DNA of 64,000 nt. Source: Haliotis asinina. Taxonomy: Eukaryota; Mollusca; Gastropoda; Lepetellida; Haliotidae. Position 1 is the stretch's first letter, and each line of letters opens with the position of its first letter. The notes under the pieces were generated by a model. That model was not told the origin of the DNA, searched no databases, and saw only the letters and a program-made list of their open reading frames with translations. The stretch lies in the NCBI RefSeq assembly GCF_037392515.1, contig NC_090295.1, forward strand, positions 21,158,001 to 21,222,000. The letters are read 5' to 3'. The translations under genes were made by a program, and so were the position numbers. Positions 21,158-33,105 of this stretch are shown here, piece by piece.

Positions 21158-22817
21158 CTGACACAAACAATGTCCTTTCCACTTTGTACTTACTTATTGC
21201 TTCCTTGCAAATTTCAAGAAGAAACATGTATGTCCTCCCTGATAAGAGACGTACATAACAATCAGAAAGAAAGAGGCCCATATTCTGTTAATCAGAGACA
21301 CAGACATACCAAGCGCATACCTTTTCATGCCAGTTTTAACATGCCAGTTTTAACATCGAATCCTCATATAAAAACGCAAGTCATCACTGCCAATGATTCA
21401 CTTCTTGACTGCATTGTCGGAAAGTACAGGCATGGACTGTATCATTGTCCATTGGGGACATTAAGACGAGGCTCGAATGAAAGGGAGTGAAACCAGGTCC
21501 ATCAGTTCCAGCTTCACACATTCGGCATGCTGCCGCAAAACACATTCATAGTAACATGTGAACACATTTCACTTTCAGGCCTTTTCAAATGATTTGTCCT
21601 CATTGGGTACGTGAAGAAAAACAGAGTGTGTCCCCTCAACTACATTTGCCTCAATATCAAATGAACTGATTACTGTGCACAATAGTCTCCAAAGATGTCA
21701 GGTCTAGGTCTACATTCTTCATGTCCACGTGTAGGCCTTTCTGTGCCTTCGAAAGCCTGAAAGTTTAGAGAAATACATCATCATTAAGGTAGCAGCATAC
21801 CATGACTAACACCATTTACTTCACATCTGTCCATAGCCGTTACATGACTGTCAGTGCCTTAATTACATTCTTCAACTATCTGCTAGGCACAATAGTATGC
21901 CATTTAGAGCTCATTCTTAAATACAATCACATTCAGTTTACTCTTTACTCATTGAAATGAGGATAGCATGCCACGTCTTGGTTTTCTAACACTAGCATAT
22001 ACTAGTCTTGATCCACGATATCAGTCATGTGGAGAGAGCTCATAGAGATCAATTGAACATTCAGACTACAAGCGTTGAACTGATTGTTCTGCTTTCCCTT
22101 AAATGTTTGGAGCAATATGATGTATATGTGTGACATGTAGATGACTATTTGACCTGCTTTCAGCCTCTCTGTACTTCTGCCCCTACACTCTTAATATAAA
22201 TCTAAACTTCCTATGTTTAAAAGGATGTTGGATCATACCTGTGTCCATTATTCAATAGATCGTACTAAAGGTTTATGTTTGGTGCCACTAGCAACAACTT
22301 TGGCCATGGAGACATGTAGCATTTGCTTTTAATTCCATAAGGAGTGGTATGTTTTCATCATATGAAAGCTTGCAGTACCTATCTTTGCCCACTTCAATCA
22401 AGGTCTGTTACAATCGCAAGTCAGGGAACCATTCCACTGCACTACGAGACTTACAGTAACCTGATATTTACATGTATGTATTCTTCTTGCATTTTATAGA
22501 TTTCACTCCATTCACTTTTTGTGTATGCTATATTTACTTTCAAGTCATTGGATGAGTCAGTGCGACCCAGCTTTTCATCCAGCAGAGAAACAGCCAAGGG
22601 GCGCCTGTCTGCCTTACTAATGCACAGTATGTGTCTGATAGCTAAGCAGGAAAACGTAAATAATAAAGAATGAATATATCCAGTGTCAAGGTGATATTAC
22701 ATAACATGCTGGTAGTTCACAAATAAATGGTTAGGAAAAACTCAAAATGGAATTTCTTTTCTTTCTTTCTCAATTGAGAGTATTTCGATTCACTGTCTTC
22801 ATTTCCTTCTCCATTTG
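21158..22817 (+). repeat. Spacer 9, type B
   Basis: 1660 bp, close to spacer 8 (shares 'caggcctttt'). Private changes: 'ctgtgcacaat', 'acttctgcccc' and 'cagtgcgaccc'. It retains 'gatattac' as in type A. No gene is supported. Confidence 0.8.
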
Positions 22818-22853
22818 TATAAAAGGCCTTGTGTGCTTGCAAAACGGTCATTC
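22818..22853 (+). promoter_or_regulatory. Core promoter of gene 10
   Basis: TATAAAAG at 22818-22825 and initiator at 22848-22853. Confidence 0.8.
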
Positions 22854-22892
22854 ACATCGTCTATTCTATTGTGGATAGACGTATCCGTGAAG

Positions 22893-23426
22893 ATGCAGCT
22901 CTATAAACTAGCACTCGTTGTGGCATTGGGTAAGTTTAACCTTTCATTATAGCTGTTTGGGTACTGAAAAACGCTGACTGAGAAGTTCACCCCTTCTTTC
23001 ATTGCCTAGCATATGTTCTACAACAATGTGACTTAAAGAGCTAAGAAAGTGTTCTTAGCAGCACTTTAATGTTGAAAACGATACTTTGGGGATGTTGTTT
23101 ACAAATGAGTAACAACTGATGTGTGCTTCTTCATTTCCTTTCCAGTGTTCACAGCCTTCTTTGGCTCTGCCTATGGTGGCCACGGAGGTGGTGGTGGTGG
23201 CAAAGGAGGTGGAGGGGGGCATGGAGGTGGCGGCAAAGGCGGTGATGGCAAAGGAGGTGGCGGCAAGGGAGGCGGTGGCAAAGGAGGTGGTGGCCATGGA
23301 GGAGGTGGTGGAAAAGGAGGTGGTGGCCATGGAGGAGGTGGTGGAAAAGGAGGCGGTGGCAAAGGAGGTGGCGGCCATGGAGGAGGTGGAAAAGGCGGTG
23401 GTGGAGGTGGCGGCCACCATGGTTAA
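22893..23426 (+). CDS. Gene 10: secreted Gly/Lys/His-repeat protein, 105 aa, Gly-to-Asp variant
   Basis: Exons 22893-22929 and 23146-23426; poly(A) signal 23539-23544. GGT to GAT at 23244-23246 gives KGGDGK, one of only two acidic residues found in any mature chain here. Otherwise the type B layout: four GGGGK and two H-GGGGG-K blocks. It keeps the type A spelling 'gaggggggcat' at the first His. Confidence 0.87.
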
Positions 23427-23544
23427 GCTCAACTGGCTCTGCACATTTCTGTCAAATGCTGGACATCTGGTGTCATCATGGTCATATGTTCATTGACTAC
23501 ACCATCCTATACAATGTCAGCTTTAAAAAATCTGGTCAAATAAA

Positions 23545-25204
23545 CTCACACAAACAATGTCCTTTTCACTTTGTACTTACTTATTGCTTCCTTGCAAATT
23601 TCAAGAAGAAACATGTATGTCCTCCCTGATAAGAGACGTACATAACAATCAGAAAGAAAGAGGCCCATATTCTGTTAATCAGAGACACAGACATACCAAG
23701 CGCATACCTTTTCATGCCAGTTTTAACATGCCAGTTTTAACATCGAATCCTCATATAGAAACGCAAGTCATCACTGCCAATGATTCACTTCTTGACTGCA
23801 TTGTCGGAAAGTACAGGCATGGACTGTATCATTGTCCATTGGGGACATTAAGACGAGGCTCGAATGAAAGGGAGTGAAACCAGGTACATCAGTTCCAGCT
23901 TCACAGATTCGGCATGCTGCCGCAAAACACATTCATAGTAACATGTGAACACATTTCACTTTCAGGCTTTTTCAAATGATTTGTCCTCATTGGGTACGTG
24001 AAGAAAAACAGAGCCTGTCCCCTCAACTACATTTGCCTCAATATCAAATGAACTGATTACTGTACACAATAGTCTCCAAAGATGTCAGGTCTAGGTCTAC
24101 ATTCTTCATGCCCACGTGTAGGCCTTTCTGTGCCTTCGAAAGCCTGAAAGTTTAGAGAAATATATCATCATTAAGGTAGCATCATACCATGACTAAAACC
24201 ATTTACTTCACATCTGTCCATAGCCGTTAGATGACTGTCAGTGCCTTAATTACATTCTTCAACTATCTGCTAGGCACAATAGTATGCCATTTAGAGCTCA
24301 TTCTTAAATACAATCACATTCAGTTTACTCTTTACTCATTGAAATGAGGATAGCATGCCACGTCTTGGTTTTCTAACACTAGCATATACTAGTCTTGATC
24401 CACGATATCAGTCATGTGGAGAGAGCTCATAGAGATCAATTGAACATTCAGACTACAAGCGTTGAACTGATTGTTCTGCTTTCCCTTAAATGTTTGGAGC
24501 AATATGATGTATATGTGTGACATGTAGATGACTATTTGACCTGCTTTCAGCCTCTCCGTACTTCTACCCCTACACTCTTAATATAAATCTAAACTTCCTA
24601 TGTTTAAAAGGATGTTGGATCATACCTGTGTCCATTATTCAATAGATCGTACTAAAGGTTTATGTTTGGTGCCACTAGCAACAACTTTGGCCATGGAGAC
24701 ATGTAGCATTTGCTTTTAATTCCATAAGGAGTGGTATGTTTTCATCATATGAAAGCTTGCAGTACCTATCTTTGCCCACTTCAATCAAGGTCTGTTACAA
24801 TCGCAAGTCAGGGAACCATTCCACTGCACTACGAGACTTACAGTAACCTGATATTTACATGTATGTATTCTTCTTGCATTTTATAGATTTCACTCCATTC
24901 ACTTTTTGTGTATGCTATATTTACTTTCAAGTCATTAGATGAGTCAGTGTAACCCAGCTTTTCATCCAGCAGAGAAACAGCCAAGGGGCGCCTGTCTGCC
25001 TTACTAATGCACAGTATGTGTCTGATAGCTAAGCAGGAAAACGTAAATAATAAAGAATGAATATATCCAGTGTCAAGGTGATAGTACATAACATGCTGGT
25101 AGTTCACAAATAAATGGTTAGGAAAAACTCAAAATGGAATTTCTTTTCTTTCTTTCTCAATTGAGAGTATTTCGATTCACTGTCTTCATTTCCTTCTCCA
25201 TTTG
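23545..25204 (+). repeat. Spacer 10, type B
   Basis: 1660 bp. Private or rare changes: 'cacagattcgg', 'agcatcatacc', 'cgttagatgac' (also in spacer 12), 'actaaaacc' (also in spacers 22-24) and 'cattagatgag' (also in spacers 14 and 15). No gene is supported. Confidence 0.8.
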
Positions 25205-25240
25205 TATAAAAGGCCTTGTGTGCTTGCAAAACGGTCATTC
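25205..25240 (+). promoter_or_regulatory. Core promoter of gene 11
   Basis: TATAAAAG at 25205-25212 and initiator at 25235-25240; the 5' UTR has a private 'gacatatcc'. Confidence 0.8.
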
Positions 25241-25279
25241 ACATCGTCTATTCTATTGTGGATAGACATATCCGTGAAG

Positions 25280-25813
25280 ATGCAGCTCTATAAACTAGCA
25301 CTCGTTGTGGCATTGGGTAAGTTTAACCTTTCATTATAGCTGTTTGGGTATTGAAAAACGCTGACTGAGAAGTTCACCCCTTCTTTCATTGCCTAGCACA
25401 TGTTCTACAACAATGTGACTTAAAGAGCTAAGAAAGTGTTCTTAGCAGCACTTTAATGTTGAAAACGATACTTTGGGGATGTTGTTTACAAATGAGTAAC
25501 AACTGATGTGTGCTTCTTCATTTCCTTTCCAGTGTTCACAGCCTTCTTTGGCTCTGCCTATGGTGGCCACGGAGGTGGTGGTGGTGGCAAAGGAGGTGGA
25601 GGGGGCCATGGAGGTGGCGGCAAAGGCGGTGGTGGCAAAGGAGGTGGCGGCAAGGGAGGCGGCGGCAAAGGAGGTGGTGGCCATGGAGGAGGTGGTGGAA
25701 AAGGAGGTGGTGGCCATGGAGGAGGTGGTGGAAAAGGAGGCGGTGGCAAAGGAGGTGGCGGCCATGGAGGAGGTGGAAAAGGCGGTGGTGGAGGTGGCGG
25801 CCACCATGGTTAA
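25280..25813 (+). CDS. Gene 11: secreted Gly/Lys/His-repeat protein, 105 aa (type B consensus)
   Basis: Exons 25280-25316 and 25533-25813; poly(A) signal 25926-25931. This is the commonest product: Leu6 signal peptide, then Y22 followed by 67 Gly, 9 Lys and 7 His in 84 mature residues, with no acidic, aromatic (beyond Tyr) or hydrophobic side chains. Genes 12, 13, 17, 18, 19, 21, 22, 24 and 25 encode the identical 105 residues. Confidence 0.88.
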
Positions 25814-25931
25814 GCTCAACTGGCTCTGCACATTTCTGTCAAATGCTGGACATCTGGTGTCATCATGGTCATATGTTCATTGACTACACCATCCTATACA
25901 ATGTCAGCTTTAAAAAATCTGGTCAAATAAA

Positions 25932-27595
25932 CTGACACAAACAATGTCCTTTCCACTTTGTACTTACTTATTGCTTCCTTGCAAATTTAAAGAAGAAACA
26001 TGTATGTCCTCCCTGATAAGAGACGTACATAACAATCAGAAAGAATTAAGTTCATATTCTGTAAATCAGAGACACAGACATACCAAGCGCATACCTTTTC
26101 ATGCCAGTTTTAACATGCCAGTTTTAACATCGAATCCTCATATAGAAACGCAAGTCATCACTGCCAATGATTCACTTCTTGACTGCATTGTCGGAAAGTA
26201 CAGGCATGGACTGTATCATTGTCCATTGGGGACATTAAGACGAAGCTCGAATGAAAGGGAGTGAAACCAGGTCCATCAGTTCCAGCTTCACACATTCGGC
26301 ATGCTGCCACAAAACACATTCATAGTAACATGTGAACACATTTCACTTTCAGGCTTTTTCAAATGATTTGTCCTCATTGGGTACGTGAAGAAAAACAGAG
26401 CGTGCCCCCTCAACTACATTTGCCTCAATATCAAATGAACTGATTACTGTACACAATAGTCTCCAAAGATGTCAGGTCTAGGTCTACATTCTTCATGCCC
26501 ACGTGTAGGCCTTTCTGTGCCTTAGAAAGCCTGAAAGTTTAGAGAAATACATCATCATTAAGGTAGCAGCATACCATGACTAACACCATTTACTTCACAT
26601 CTGTCCATAGCCGTTACATGACTGTCAGTGCCTTAATTACATTCTTCAACTATCTGCTAGGCACAATAGTATGCCATTTAGAGCTCATTCTTATATACAA
26701 TCACATTCAGTTTACTCTTTACTCATTGAAATGAGGATAGCATGCCACGTCTTGGTTTTCTAACACCAGCATATACTAGTCTTGATCCACGATATCAGTC
26801 ATGTGGAGAGAGCTCATAGAGATCAATTGAACATTCAGACTACAAGCGTTGAACTGATTGTTCTGCTTTCCCTTAAATGTTTGGAGCAATATGATGTATA
26901 TGTGTGACATGTAGGTGACTATTTGACCTGCTTTCAGCCTCTCCGTACTTCTACCCCTACACTCTTAATATAAATCTAAACTTCTTATGGTTAAAATGAT
27001 GTTGGATCATACCTGTGTCCATTATTCAATAGATCGTACTAAAGGTTTATGTTTGGTGCCACTAGCAACAACTTTGGCCATGGAGACATGTAGCATTTGC
27101 TTTTAATTCCATAAGGAGTGGTATGTTTTCATCATATGAAAGCTTGCAGTACCTATCTTTGCCCACTTCAATCAAGGTCTGTTACAATCGCAAGTCAGGG
27201 AACCATTCCACTGCACTACGAGACTTACAGTAACCTGATATTTACATGTATGTATTCTTCTTGCATTTTATAGATTTCACTCCATTCACTTTTTGTGTAT
27301 GCTATATTTACTTTCAAGTCATTGGATGAGTCAGTGTAACCCAGCTTTTCATCCAGCAGAGAAACAGCCAAGGGGCGCCTGTCTGCCTTACTAATGCACA
27401 GTATGTGTCTGATAGCTAAGCAGGAAAACGTAAATAATAAAGAATGAATATATCCAGTGTCAAGGTGATAGTAGATAACATGCTGGTAGTTCACAAATAA
27501 ATGGTTAGGAAAAACTCAAAATGGAATTTCTTTTCTTTCTTTCTTTCTCAATTGAGAGTATTTCGATTCACTGTCTTCATTTCCTTCTCCATTTG
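25932..27595 (+). repeat. Spacer 11, type B with hybrid proximal part
   Basis: 1664 bp. The proximal part switches to the 'aattaagttcatattctgtaaatc' variant that then persists through spacer 19. Private changes: 'aacaccagc', 'gtaggtgac', 'atggttaaaatgatg'. One extra 4-bp TTTC step in the promoter-proximal pyrimidine tract. First spacer with 'gatagtagataac'. Confidence 0.8.
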
Positions 27596-27631
27596 TATAA
27601 AAGGCCTTGTGTGCTTGCAAAACGGTCATTC
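27596..27631 (+). promoter_or_regulatory. Core promoter of gene 12
   Basis: TATAAAAG at 27596-27603 and initiator at 27626-27631; the pyrimidine tract upstream is 4 bp longer than elsewhere. Confidence 0.8.
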
Positions 27632-27670
27632 ACATCGTCTATTCTATTGTGGATAGACGTATCCGTGAAG

Positions 27671-28204
27671 ATGCAGCTCTATAAACTAGCACTCGTTGTG
27701 GCATTGGGTAAGTTTAACCTTTCATTATAGCTGTTTGGGTATTGAAAAACGCTGACTGAGAACTTCACCCCTTCTTTCATTTCCTAGCATATGTTCTACA
27801 ACAATGTGACTTAAAGAGCTTAGAAAGTGTTCTTAGCAGCACTTTAATGTTGAAAACGATACTTTGGGGATGTTGTTTACAAATGAGTAACAACTGATGT
27901 GTGCTTCTTCATTTCCTTTCCAGTGTTCACAGCCTTCTTTGGCTCTGCCTATGGTGGCCACGGAGGTGGTGGTGGTGGCAAAGGAGGTGGAGGGGGCCAT
28001 GGAGGTGGCGGCAAAGGCGGTGGTGGCAAAGGAGGTGGCGGCAAGGGAGGCGGCGGCAAAGGAGGTGGTGGCCATGGAGGAGGTGGTGGAAAAGGAGGCG
28101 GTGGCCATGGAGGAGGTGGTGGAAAAGGAGGCGGTGGCAAAGGAGGTGGCGGCCATGGAGGAGGTGGAAAGGGCGGTGGTGGAGGTGGCGGCCACCATGG
28201 TTAA
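27671..28204 (+). CDS. Gene 12: secreted Gly/Lys/His-repeat protein, 105 aa, start of the hybrid block
   Basis: Exons 27671-27707 and 27924-28204; poly(A) signal 28317-28322. Protein identical to gene 11, but from the end of exon 2 the DNA is type A ('ggaaagggcgg', then 'ttaactacaccgtcc' and 'tttaagaaatc' in the 3' UTR). Genes 12-20 all share this B-then-A structure. Confidence 0.88.
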
Positions 28205-28322
28205 GCTCAACTGGCTCTGCACATTTCTGTCAAATGCTGGACATCTGGTGTCATCATGGTCATATGTTCATTAACTACACCGTCCTATACAATGTCAGCT
28301 TTAAGAAATCTGGTCAAATAAA

Positions 28323-29985
28323 CTCACAAAAACAATGCTCTTTCCAATTTGTACTTACTTATTGCTTCCTTGCAAATTTAAAGAAGAAACATGTATGTCC
28401 TCCCTGATAAGAGACGTACATAACAATCAGAAAGAATTAAGTTCATATTCTGTAAATCAGAGACACAGACATACCAAGCGCATACCTTTTCATGCCAGTT
28501 TTAACATGACAGTTTTAACATAGAATCCTCATATAAACACGCAAGTCATCACTGCCAATGATTCACTTCTTGACTGCATTGTCGGAAAGTACAGGCATGG
28601 ACTGTATCATTGTCCATTGGGGACATTAAGACGAGGCTCGAATGAAAGGGAGTGAAACCAGGTCCATCAGTTCCAGCTTCACACATTCGGCATGCTGCCA
28701 CAAAACACATTCATAGTAACATGTGAACACATTTCACTTTCAGGCTTTTTCAAATGATTTGTCCTCATTGGGTACGTGAAGAAAAACAGAGCGTGTCCCC
28801 TCAACTACATTTGCCTCAATATCAAATGAACTGATTACTGTACACAATAGTCTCCAAAGATGTCAGGTCTAGGTCTACATTCTTCATGCCCACGTGTAGG
28901 CCTTTCTGTGCCTTAGAAAGCCTGAAAGTTTAGAGAAATACATCATCATTAAGGTAGCAGCATACCATGACTAACACCATTTACTTCACATCTGTCCATA
29001 GCCGTTAGATGACTGTCAGTGCCTTAATTACATTCTTCAACTATCTGCTAGGCACAATAGTATGCCATTTAGAGCTCATTCTTAAATACAATCACATTCA
29101 GTTTACTCTTTACTCATTGAAATGAGGATAGCATGCCACGTCTTGGTTTTCTAACACTAGCATATACTAGTCTTGATCCACGATATCAGTCATGTGGAGA
29201 GAGCTCATAGAGATCAATTGAACATTCAGACTACAAGCGTTGAACTGATTGTTCTGCCTTCCCTTAAATGTTTGGAGCAATATGATGTATATGTGTGACA
29301 TGTAGATGACTATTTGACCTGCTTTCAGCCTCTCCGTACTTCTACCCCTACACTCTTAATATAAATCTAAACTTCTTATGTTTAAAAGGATGTTGGATCA
29401 TACCTGTGTCCATTATTCAATAGATCGTACTAAAGGTTTATGTTTGGTGCCACTAGCAACAACTTTGGCCATGGAGACATGTAGCATTTGCTTTTAATTC
29501 CATAAGGAGTGGTATGTTTTCATCATATGAAAGCTTGCAGTACCTATCTTTGCCCACTTCAATCAAGGTCTGTTACGATCATCGCAAGTCAGGAAACCAT
29601 TCCACTGCACTACGAGACTTACAGTAACCTGATATTTACATATATGTATTCTTCTTGCATTTTATAGATTTCACTCCATTCACATTTTGTGTATGCTATT
29701 TGTACTTTCAAGTCATTGGATGAGTCAGTGTAACCCAGCTTTTCATCCAGCAGAGAAACAGCCAAGGGGCGCCTGTCTGCCTTACTAATGCACAGTATGT
29801 GTCTGATAGCTAAGCAGGAAAACGTAAATAATAAAGAATGAATATATCCAGTGTCAAGGTGATAGTACATAACATGCTGGTAGTTCACAAATATATGGTT
29901 AGGAAAAACTCAAAATGGAATTTCTTTTCTTTCTTTCTCAATTGAGAGTATTTCGATTCACTGTCTTCATTTCCTTCTCCATTTG
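28323..29985 (+). repeat. Spacer 12, hybrid block
   Basis: 1663 bp; has the A-type 'cgatcatcgcaag' (3 bp longer). Distal markers shared only with spacer 13: 'tatatgtattc', 'cacattttgtg' and 'aaatatatgg'. The proximal open frame seen in other spacers is stopped here by 'catagaatcc'. Confidence 0.8.
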
Positions 29986-30021
29986 TATAAAAGGCCTTGT
30001 GTGCTTGCAAAACGGTCATTC
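29986..30021 (+). promoter_or_regulatory. Core promoter of gene 13
   Basis: TATAAAAG at 29986-29993 and initiator at 30016-30021. Confidence 0.8.
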
Positions 30022-30060
30022 ACATCGTCTATTCTATTGTGGATAGACGTATCCGTGAAG

Positions 30061-30594
30061 ATGCAGCTCTATAAACTAGCACTCGTTGTGGCATTGGGTA
30101 AGTTTAACCTTTCATTATAGCTGTTTGGGTATTGCAAAACGCTGACTGAGAAGTTCACCCCTTCTTTCATTGCCTAGCATATGTTCTACAACAATGTGAC
30201 TTAAAGAGCTAAGAAAGTGTTCTTAGCAGCACTTTAATGTTGAAAACGATACTTTGGGGATGTTGTTTACAAATGAGTAACAACTGATGTGTGCTTCTTC
30301 ATTTCCTTTCCAGTGTTCACAGCCTTCTTTGGCTCTGCCTATGGTGGCCACGGAGGTGGTGGTGGTGGCAAAGGAGGTGGAGGGGGCCATGGAGGTGGCG
30401 GCAAAGGCGGTGGTGGCAAAGGAGGTGGCGGCAAGGGAGGCGGCGGCAAAGGAGGTGGTGGCCATGGAGGAGGTGGTGGAAAAGGAGGCGGTGGCCATGG
30501 AGGAGGTGGTGGAAAAGGAGGCGGTGGCAAAGGAGGTGGCGGCCATGGAGGAGGTGGAAAGGGCGGTGGTGGAGGTGGCGGCCACCATGGTTAA
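30061..30594 (+). CDS. Gene 13: secreted Gly/Lys/His-repeat protein, 105 aa
   Basis: Exons 30061-30097 and 30314-30594; poly(A) signal 30707-30712. Product identical to gene 11. The unit pairs with gene 14 by shared upstream changes and by 'gtattgcaaaacgc' in the intron (type A form), where other hybrid-block genes have 'attgagaaacgc' or 'attgaaaaacgc'. Confidence 0.88.
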
Positions 30595-30712
30595 GCTCAA
30601 CTGGCTCTGCACATTTCTGTCAAATGCTGGACATCTGGTGTCATCATGGTCATATGTTCATTAACTACACCGTCCTATACAATGTCAGCTTTAAGAAATC
30701 TGGTCAAATAAA

Positions 30713-32375
30713 CTCACAAAAACAATGCTCTTTCCACTTTGTACTTACTTATTGCTTCCTTGCAAATTTAAAGAAGAAACATGTATGTCCTCCCTGATAA
30801 GAGACGTACATAACAATCAGAAAGAATTAAGTTCATATTCTGTAAATCAGAGACACAGACATACCAAGCGCATACCTTTTCATGCCAGTTTTAACATGCC
30901 AGTTTTAACATCGAATCCTCATATAAAAACGCAAGTCATCACTGCCAATGATTCACTTCTTGACTTCATTGTCGGAAAGTACAGGCATGGACTGTATCAT
31001 TGTCCATTGGGGACATTAAGACGAGGCTCGAATGAAAGGGAGTGAAACCAGGTCCATCAATTCCAGCTTCACACATTCGGCATGCTGCCACAAAACACAT
31101 TCATAGTAACATGTGAACACATTTCACTTTCAGGCTTTTTCAAATGATTTGTCCTCATTGGGTACGTGAAGAAAAACAGAGCGTGTCCCCTCAACTACAT
31201 TTGCCTTAATATCAAATCAACTGATTACTGTACACAATAGTCTCCAAAGATGTCAGGTCTAGGTCTACATTCTTCATGCCCACGTGTAGGCCTTTCTGTG
31301 CCTTAGAAAGCCTGAAAGTTTAGAGAAATACATCATCATTAAGGTAGCAGCATACCATGACTAACACCATTTACTTCACATCTGTCCATAGCCGTTACAT
31401 GACTGTCAGTGCCTTAATTACATTCTTCAACTATCTGCTAGGCACAATAGTATGCCATTTAGAGCTCATTCTTAAATACAATCACATTCAGTTTACTCTT
31501 TACTCATTGAAATGAGGATAGCATGCCACGTCTTGGTTTTCTAACACTAGCATATACTAGTCTTGATCCACGATATCAGTCATGTGGAGAGAGCTCATAG
31601 AGATCAATTGAACATTCAGACTACAAGCGTTGAACTGATTGTTCTGCCTTCCCTTTAATGTTTGGAGCAATATGATGTATATGTGTGCCATGTAGATGAC
31701 TATTTGACCTGCTTTCAGCCTCTCCGTACTTCTACCCCTACACTCTTAATATAAATCTAAACTTCTTATGTTTAAAAGGATGTTGGATCATACCTGTGTC
31801 CATTATTCAATAGATCGTACTAAAGGTTTATGTTTGGTGCCACTAGCAACAACTTTGGCCATGGAGACATGTAGCATTTGCTTTTAATTCCATAAGGAGT
31901 GGTATGTTTTCATCATATGAAAGCTTGCAGTACCTATCTTTGCCCACTTCAATCAAGGTCTGTTACGATCATCGCAAGTCAGGAAACCATTCCACTGCAC
32001 TACGAGACTTACAGTAACCTGATATTTACATATATGTATTCTTCTTGCATTTTATAGATTTCACTCCATTCACATTTTGTGTATGCTATTTGTACTTTCA
32101 AGTCATTGGATGAGTCAGTGTAACCCAGCTTTTCATCCAGCAGAGAAACAGCCAAGGGGCGCCTGTCTGCCTTACTAATGCACAGTATGTGTCTGATAGC
32201 TAAGCAGGAAAACGTAAATAATAAAGAATGAATATATCCAGTGTCAAGGTGATAGTACATAACATGCTGGTAGTTCACAAATATATGGTTAGGAAAAACT
32301 CAAAATGGAATTTCTTTTCTTTCTTTCTCAATTGAGAGTATTTCGATTCACTGTCTTCATTTCCTTCTCCATTTG
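30713..32375 (+). repeat. Spacer 13, hybrid block
   Basis: 1663 bp, distal half as spacer 12. Private changes: 'gacttcattg', 'ccatcaattcc', 'ccctttaatg' and 'gtgtgccatg'. No gene is supported. Confidence 0.8.
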
Positions 32376-32411
32376 TATAAAAGGCCTTGTGTGCTTGCAA
32401 AACGGTCATTC
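32376..32411 (+). promoter_or_regulatory. Core promoter of gene 14
   Basis: TATAAAAG at 32376-32383 and initiator at 32406-32411. Confidence 0.8.
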
Positions 32412-32450
32412 ACATCGTCTATTCTATTGTGGATAGACGTATCCGTGAAG

Positions 32451-32987
32451 ATGCAGCTCTATAAACTAGCACTCGTTGTGGCATTGGGTAAGTTTAACCT
32501 TTCATTATAGCTGTTTGGGTATTGCAAAACGCTGACTGAGAAGTTCACCCCTTCTTTCATTGCCTAGCATATGTTCTACAACAATGTGACTTAAAGAGCT
32601 AAGAAAGTGTTCTTAGCAGCACTTTAATGTTGAAAACGATACTTTGGGGATGTTGTTTACAAATGAGTAACAACTGATGTGTGCTTCTTCATTTCCTTTC
32701 CAGTGTTCACAGCCTTCTTTGGCTCTGCCTATGGTGGCCACGGAGGTGGTGGTGGTGGTGGCAAAGGAGGTGGAGGGGGCCATGGAGGTGGCGGCAAAGG
32801 CGGTGGTGGCAAAGGAGGTGGCGGCAAGGGAGGCGGCGGCAAAGGAGGTGGTGGCCATGGAGGAGGTGGTGGAAAAGGAGGCGGTGGCCATGGAGGAGGT
32901 GGTGGAAAAGGAGGCGGTGGCAAAGGAGGTGGCGGCCATGGAGGAGGTGGAAAGGGCGGTGGTGGAGGTGGCGGCCACCATGGTTAA
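32451..32987 (+). CDS. Gene 14: secreted Gly/Lys/His-repeat protein, 106 aa, one extra Gly
   Basis: Exons 32451-32487 and 32704-32987; poly(A) signal 33100-33105. One additional GGT codon lengthens the first Gly run after YGGH from six to seven. This is the smallest in-frame step seen in the family, most simply explained by replication slippage in the GGT tract. Confidence 0.88.
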
Positions 32988-33105
32988 GCTCAACTGGCTC
33001 TGCACATTTCTGTCAAATGCTGGACATCTGGTGTCATCATGGTCATATGTTCATTAACTACACCGTCCTATACAATGTCAGCTTTAAGAAATCTGGTCAA
33101 ATAAA

